Assembly: GCA_000969725.1 (NCBI GenBank)
Contig: JXSR01S017346.1
Origin: Ophiothrix spiculata
Taxonomy: Eukaryota; Echinodermata; Ophiuroidea; Amphilepidida; Ophiotrichidae
Strand: one strand, 5' to 3'
DNA: 21,927 nucleotides
In this document: positions 19,021 through 21,927 of the stretch, piece after piece
How the letters are laid out: each line of letters starts with the position of its first letter
Numbering within the stretch: position 1 is the stretch's first letter
The notes under the pieces: model-generated
Databases searched by the model: none
The model's input: the letters and a program-made list of their open reading frames with translations, nothing else
What the model was told of the DNA's origin: nothing
Translations under genes and position numbers: made by a program

Positions 19021-20206
19021 CAAGCACTGGCAACAAAGCTCATCCCTAGCCTGAAAGAGATGACGTAGGAAGAATGCCTAGTCAAACTCAACCTAACCAC
19101 ACTGAAGGGGAGCAAGCCCTGGCAACAAAGCTTATCCTAGCCTGAAACAGATGACATATAGGAAGAATGCCTAGTCAAACTCAACCTAACCACACTGAAG
19201 AAGAGCAAGCCCTGGTAACAAAGCTCATTCCTAGTCTGAAACATATGACATATAGGGAGAATGCCTAGTCAAACTCAACCTAACCACATTGAAGTAGAGC
19301 ACGCCCGGGCAACAAAGCTCATCCCTAGCCTGCAACAGATGACATAGGAAGAATGCCTAGTCAAACTCAACCTAACCACACTGAAGAAGAGCAAGCCCTG
19401 GCAACAGATGACATATAGAAAGAATGCCTAGTAAACTCAACCTAACCACACTGAAGGAGAGCAAGCCCTGGCAACAAAGCTCATCCCTAGCCTGAAACAG
19501 CTGACATATAGGGAGAATGCCTAGTCAAACTCACCCTAACCACACTGAAGAAGAGCAAGCCCTGGCAACAAAGCTAATCCCTAGCCTGAAAGAGATGACA
19601 CATAGGAAGATTGCCTAGTCAAACTCAACCTAACCAAACTGAAGGAGAGTAAGCCCTGGCAACAAAGCTCATCCCTAGCCTGAAACAGATGACATAGGAA
19701 GAATGCCTAGTAAACTCAACCTAACCACACTGAAGAAGAGCAAGCCCTGGAAACAAAGCTCATCCCTAGCCTGACACAGATGACATATAGGAAGAATGCC
19801 TAGTCAAACTCAACCTAACCACACTGAAGAAGAGCAAGCCCTGGCAACAAAGCTCATCCCTAGCCTGAAACAGATGACATATAGGAAGAATGCCTAGTCA
19901 AACACAACCTAACCGCACTGAAGAAGAGCACGCCCTGGAACAAAGCTCATCCCTAGCCTGAAACAGATGACATATAGGAAGAATGCCTAGTCAAACTCAC
20001 CCTAACCACACTGAAGAAGAGCACGCCCTGGCAACAAAGCTCATCCCTAGCCTGAAACAGATGACATATAGGAAGAATGCCTAGTCAAACACAACCTAAC
20101 CGCACTGAAGAAGAGCACGCCCTGGAACAAAGCTCATCCGTAGGCTGAAACAGATGACATAGGAAGAATGCCAAGTCAAACTCAACCTAACCACACTGAA
20201 GGAGAG
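19021..20206 (+). repeat. 13-unit, about 94-bp minisatellite made from RT coding sequence
   Basis: Units start at 19021, 19113, 19206, 19300, 19392, 19462, 19556, 19650, 19741, 19835, 19929, 20022 and 20116. Spacing is 91-94 bp, except one 70-bp unit (19392) with an internal 24-bp deletion. Each begins CAAGCCCTGG or a close form and ends CACTGAAGAAGAG. The first unit translates in the RT frame as ATKLIPSLKEM and, after a TAG, EECLVKLNLTTLK, so the repeat is an amplified piece of the surrounding LINE. Later units mostly carry TATAG where the first has GTAG, changing phase. The length is not a multiple of three, so the array has no continuous frame. Confidence 0.95.
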
Positions 20207-20297
20207 ATGGGAGAGGATGTGATCTCATCCAAATATATCGGATAATAAACCAGATTGATCACATGAAACCAGAATCACTTTTCCAGGAAGCTACATA

Positions 20298-20513
20298 CTT
20301 CAAAATCTCAATATAGTGCCCCTTTTCCCAGTTGCCATTTTGTGCCATATTTTTTATATGGTTTAAAAGATATGAAATTGATTGCCTGTGTCTGATATAT
20401 AACGAATGTAACTTTCATTTTAACATCTGATTAGTGATGTAGACCTGTTGGTATTGTGGTAAGGAACACGTTAATGAGCAAAACATGAGGTGCACTATAT
20501 TGAGATTTTAAAG
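20298..20513. mobile_element. 216-bp TA-flanked MITE nested in the LINE
   Basis: The ends CTTCAAAATCTCAATATAGT and, inverted, ACTATATTGAGATTTTAAAG differ by one base. They are flanked by TA at 20296-20297 and 20514-20515. Removing the element with one TA brings the flanking RT codons (…QEAT before, TRGH after) into one frame, which independently confirms the boundaries. TA target choice points to Tc1/mariner-class mobilisation. There is no coding capacity. Confidence 0.85.
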
Positions 20514-20554
20514 TATATCTGCACAAGAGGGCACCAACAGATGTTTTCCAAAAT

Positions 20555-20939
20555 CAGTTCGGCGGAACTCCAAATTTGGATACGTATTTGAATTTGGATA
20601 CCTCGTATCAAAATTCTGATAATTTGGATTAAAAACAGCTGAAACAGGATATCAGCTGAAATGAATATTCAGCTTCACCGTGCACCACAAAAGTTAATAA
20701 CATTATCATCATTTGTCATCCAATTCTAACAAAGTTTTGGCCAAATTATTTTGCTTTATGTGATCACGACATGTTTCGAAGCTGTTCCACTGGAATTGCA
20801 CAGATGGAAATGATTATTTCCACAGATACATTTATCGTAGATGCAAGAAAGATTTTCGACATGTACTTGCCAGCTAGCGCTATCGTTTTGTTACCTGCGC
20901 AACGACAGGCGTATCAGAATTGTCAGTTCCGCCGAATTG
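20555..20939. mobile_element. 385-bp inverted-repeat element with AAAT duplication, nested in the LINE
   Basis: The ends CAGTTCGGCGGAACT and, inverted, AGTTCCGCCGAATTG pair over about 30 bases with several mismatches. AAAT occurs directly outside both ends (20551-20554 and 20940-20943). Deleting the element and one AAAT joins the codons for FSK to those for RSNLD in frame, as in intact RT tails. An ORF starting at 20771 is a chimera of this element and the LINE and has no meaning as a gene. The superfamily is not assigned. Confidence 0.75.
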
Positions 20940-20975
20940 AAATGAGATCAAACCTGGACATAAGAAAATATTTTC

Positions 20976-21010
20976 AATAAATCAATCAATCAATCAATCA
21001 ATTAATCAAT
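20976..21010 (+). repeat. (AATC)n microsatellite
   Basis: About seven tandem AATC units with one AATT variant follow the truncated RT frame. Short tandem 3' tails are common in CR1/L2-type LINEs, but the missing C-terminal codons argue that this is not the element's natural end. Confidence 0.85.
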
Positions 21011-21116
21011 GGTTTTTTTAAATCACATTTTCCTAAATGCTGACTACATGGGTTCCCATGGGAACGTTGGCCAGTACAACAGGCAAAGAATTAAGCTGAA
21101 AACCTTTTCCTTTTTG

Positions 21117-21362
21117 AGCTACCAAATATTTTGTGTAACAAGTCTTTGTTAACTTATAATCTAGTAATATAAATCCAATGCATCTATTAATCAATAACGG
21201 ATATTTGGTGCTATAAATAACCAAACATTTTCACCAAACAAATTTGGTGAGAATTTTTGGTCACTTGAACACCAATTATCCGTTATTGATTAGATGATGC
21301 ATTGGAATTATATTACTAGATTATAAGATAACAAAGACTTGATGCACCAAATGTTTGGTAGC
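21117..21362. mobile_element. 246-bp foldback element with nested inner hairpin
   Basis: Arms of about 95 bases (21117-21214 and 21269-21362) pair at close to 88%. Shared words are GCTACCAAA, CAAGTCTTTGTTA, CTTATAATCTAGTAATATAA, CCAATGCATC and AATCAATAACGGATA. The about 55-base centre contains a second palindrome (ACCAAACATTTTCACC / GGTGAGAATTTTTGGT). No ORF and no certain target duplication. Confidence 0.8.
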
Positions 21363-21393
21363 CCATAAGAAGTATGTATTGACCTTTAGAAGC

Positions 21394-21545
21394 TATTTTA
21401 AGAATCCCCTCCCTAATCAAGAGAAGAATATTAATTGGATAAATTGTTTTTGAATAGGGTGGATAAACGTTAAGACTTCCTGCCCTAATCAAGAAAACAA
21501 GACATAATTGGATTCATTGTTTCTAATTAGGGCAGAAAAACATGT
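21394..21545 (+). repeat. Right block of the dispersed about 80-bp repeat
   Basis: CCCTAATCAAGA-type units start at 21411 and 21483. They carry the same following words as the left block (ATTAATTGGAT, GGATTCATTGTTT, AGGGCAGAAAAA), in the same orientation. Within a unit CCCTAATCAA and CTAATTAGGG are roughly inverted, so each unit can fold. Confidence 0.75.
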
Positions 21546-21927
21546 TCATTATATGGTCAATCAGGTTATTCAAATGGCATGATCATGCTTATGTAAAAAT
21601 ATCTGTAATTAAGCGGAGCGTAGTGGGCGAATCGAACAGAAATTTTGCAACTCGAGGCAGGGTTCAGGGGCAGCACCAAGAAAGGGGATGCGGAGCGACG
21701 GGGGCGGGGTGGACCATTTGATAGAAAAAGGAAGCCATTCTGAATACCAGGTTGGCAGAAAAATGAAAATAAATGGCATCCATAGGGGCCTTCAGGGGCC
21801 TAAAGGTTGCCTAATGCTTGTGGATATTTGAGAATATTTTTATAGCCGGAGAATAGTATCCCCATGGAATCGTCTCCTAGCAAGTGCCACTCTGCCTCAA
21901 ACAAGAACCAGAGTCTCTGAACAAGAA
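21546..21927. other. No gene seen; G-rich patch
   Basis: A G-rich stretch (about 21610-21715, with GGGGGCGGGG) interrupts AT-rich sequence and has the look of an old DNA-transposon end (GCGGAGCGTAGTGGGCGAA). No partner end is present. A short GGGGCCTTCAGGGGCC near-palindrome lies at 21784-21799. Confidence 0.4.

Larger units (their letters stand above)
18931..20980 (+). mobile_element. Degenerate LINE reverse-transcriptase C-terminal tail
   Basis: Plus-strand codons spell the conserved region after the RT catalytic core of CR1/L2/jockey-like elements. Successive pieces are MAKLYKSLVRLHLGYA (18937 on), KDMTLNQKVQALATKLIP with LKEMT and EECLVKLNLTTLK (18994-19104), DVISSKYI (20216 on), INQIDHMKPESLFQEA (about 20244-20292), TRGHQQMFSK (20523-20550) and RSNLDIRKYF (20945-20974). 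The order is that of intact relatives (LYKSLVRPHLEYA, ATKLIP, EERL, TRGH, IRKYF). About ten residues after GYA are deleted, and stops and frameshifts are scattered throughout. One segment is expanded into a minisatellite and two inverted-repeat elements are inserted. The normal last 30 or so residues after KYF are absent; the frame ends at TAA (20978-20980) and runs into an AATC microsatellite. Catalytic motifs lie upstream and are not in the window. Confidence 0.8.

Noticed and set aside
19021-20206. CRISPR-like array
   Set aside because: The units are contiguous 94-bp tandem repeats without unique spacers, and they derive from a LINE in an animal genome.
20771-20980. 69-codon plus-strand ORF
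   Set aside because: Its first part lies inside the inverted-repeat element and its last 13 codons are LINE RT sequence (RSNLDIRKYF). It is a chance fusion at the element's right edge.

Overview
The window reads as animal (metazoan) nuclear DNA, most likely from an invertebrate. It is AT-rich and has intron-bearing genes with typical polypyrimidine/AG acceptors. It contains a heparan-sulfate-type sulfotransferase, a Toll-like-receptor ectodomain relic, the last exon of the actin-nucleation subunit ARPC3, and a dense load of eukaryotic transposons (LINE remnants, a tRNA-type SINE fragment, and TA-, TTAA- and 8-bp-TSD miniature elements). The phylum cannot be fixed from sequence alone. TLR and sulfotransferase expansions and this repeat style fit an invertebrate deuterostome or a lophotrochozoan.

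Left part (1-4.9 kb): a complete type II membrane sulfotransferase ORF (766-1911) lies in a single coding exon behind a 5'UTR acceptor. Its 3' half plus downstream flank has been duplicated in tandem (period about 0.9 kb). The second copy is frameshifted. The third is cut off inside the gene body at about 3140, exactly where an antisense TLR pseudogene begins. That TLR relic keeps LRRs, an LRR-CT cap and the membrane helix but ends immediately after the helix, so its whole TIR domain is missing.

Middle (4.9-14 kb): there is no convincing host gene. The stretch holds a 1.8-kb element with about 135-bp inverted termini (5547-7354), an antisense LINE endonuclease fragment (8.1 kb), a pair of perfect 22-bp inverted repeats 1 kb apart, two related TA-flanked MITEs, a GC-rich palindromic element, a hAT-like element carrying a C15/G59 homopolymer block, and a TTAA-flanked (piggyBac-type) 512-bp element.

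Right part (14-21.9 kb): the terminal exon of ARPC3 lies on the minus strand at 14071-14228, with its acceptor and a nearby AATAAA. Sequence to the right should be its last intron; no upstream ARPC3 exon was recognised. This stretch holds a SINE fragment, a near-perfect GATC-rich foldback, and a layered composite at 18.5-21.5 kb. In the composite, a degenerate CR1/L2/jockey-like reverse-transcriptase tail has had one 94-bp coding segment amplified into a 13-unit minisatellite. Two inverted-repeat elements are inserted in that tail, and removing each with its target duplication brings the RT codons back into one frame. A diverged repeat family flanks the composite on both sides.

The only intact or apparently functional protein-coding pieces are the sulfotransferase ORF and the ARPC3 terminal exon. 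Everything else coding-like is a relic.
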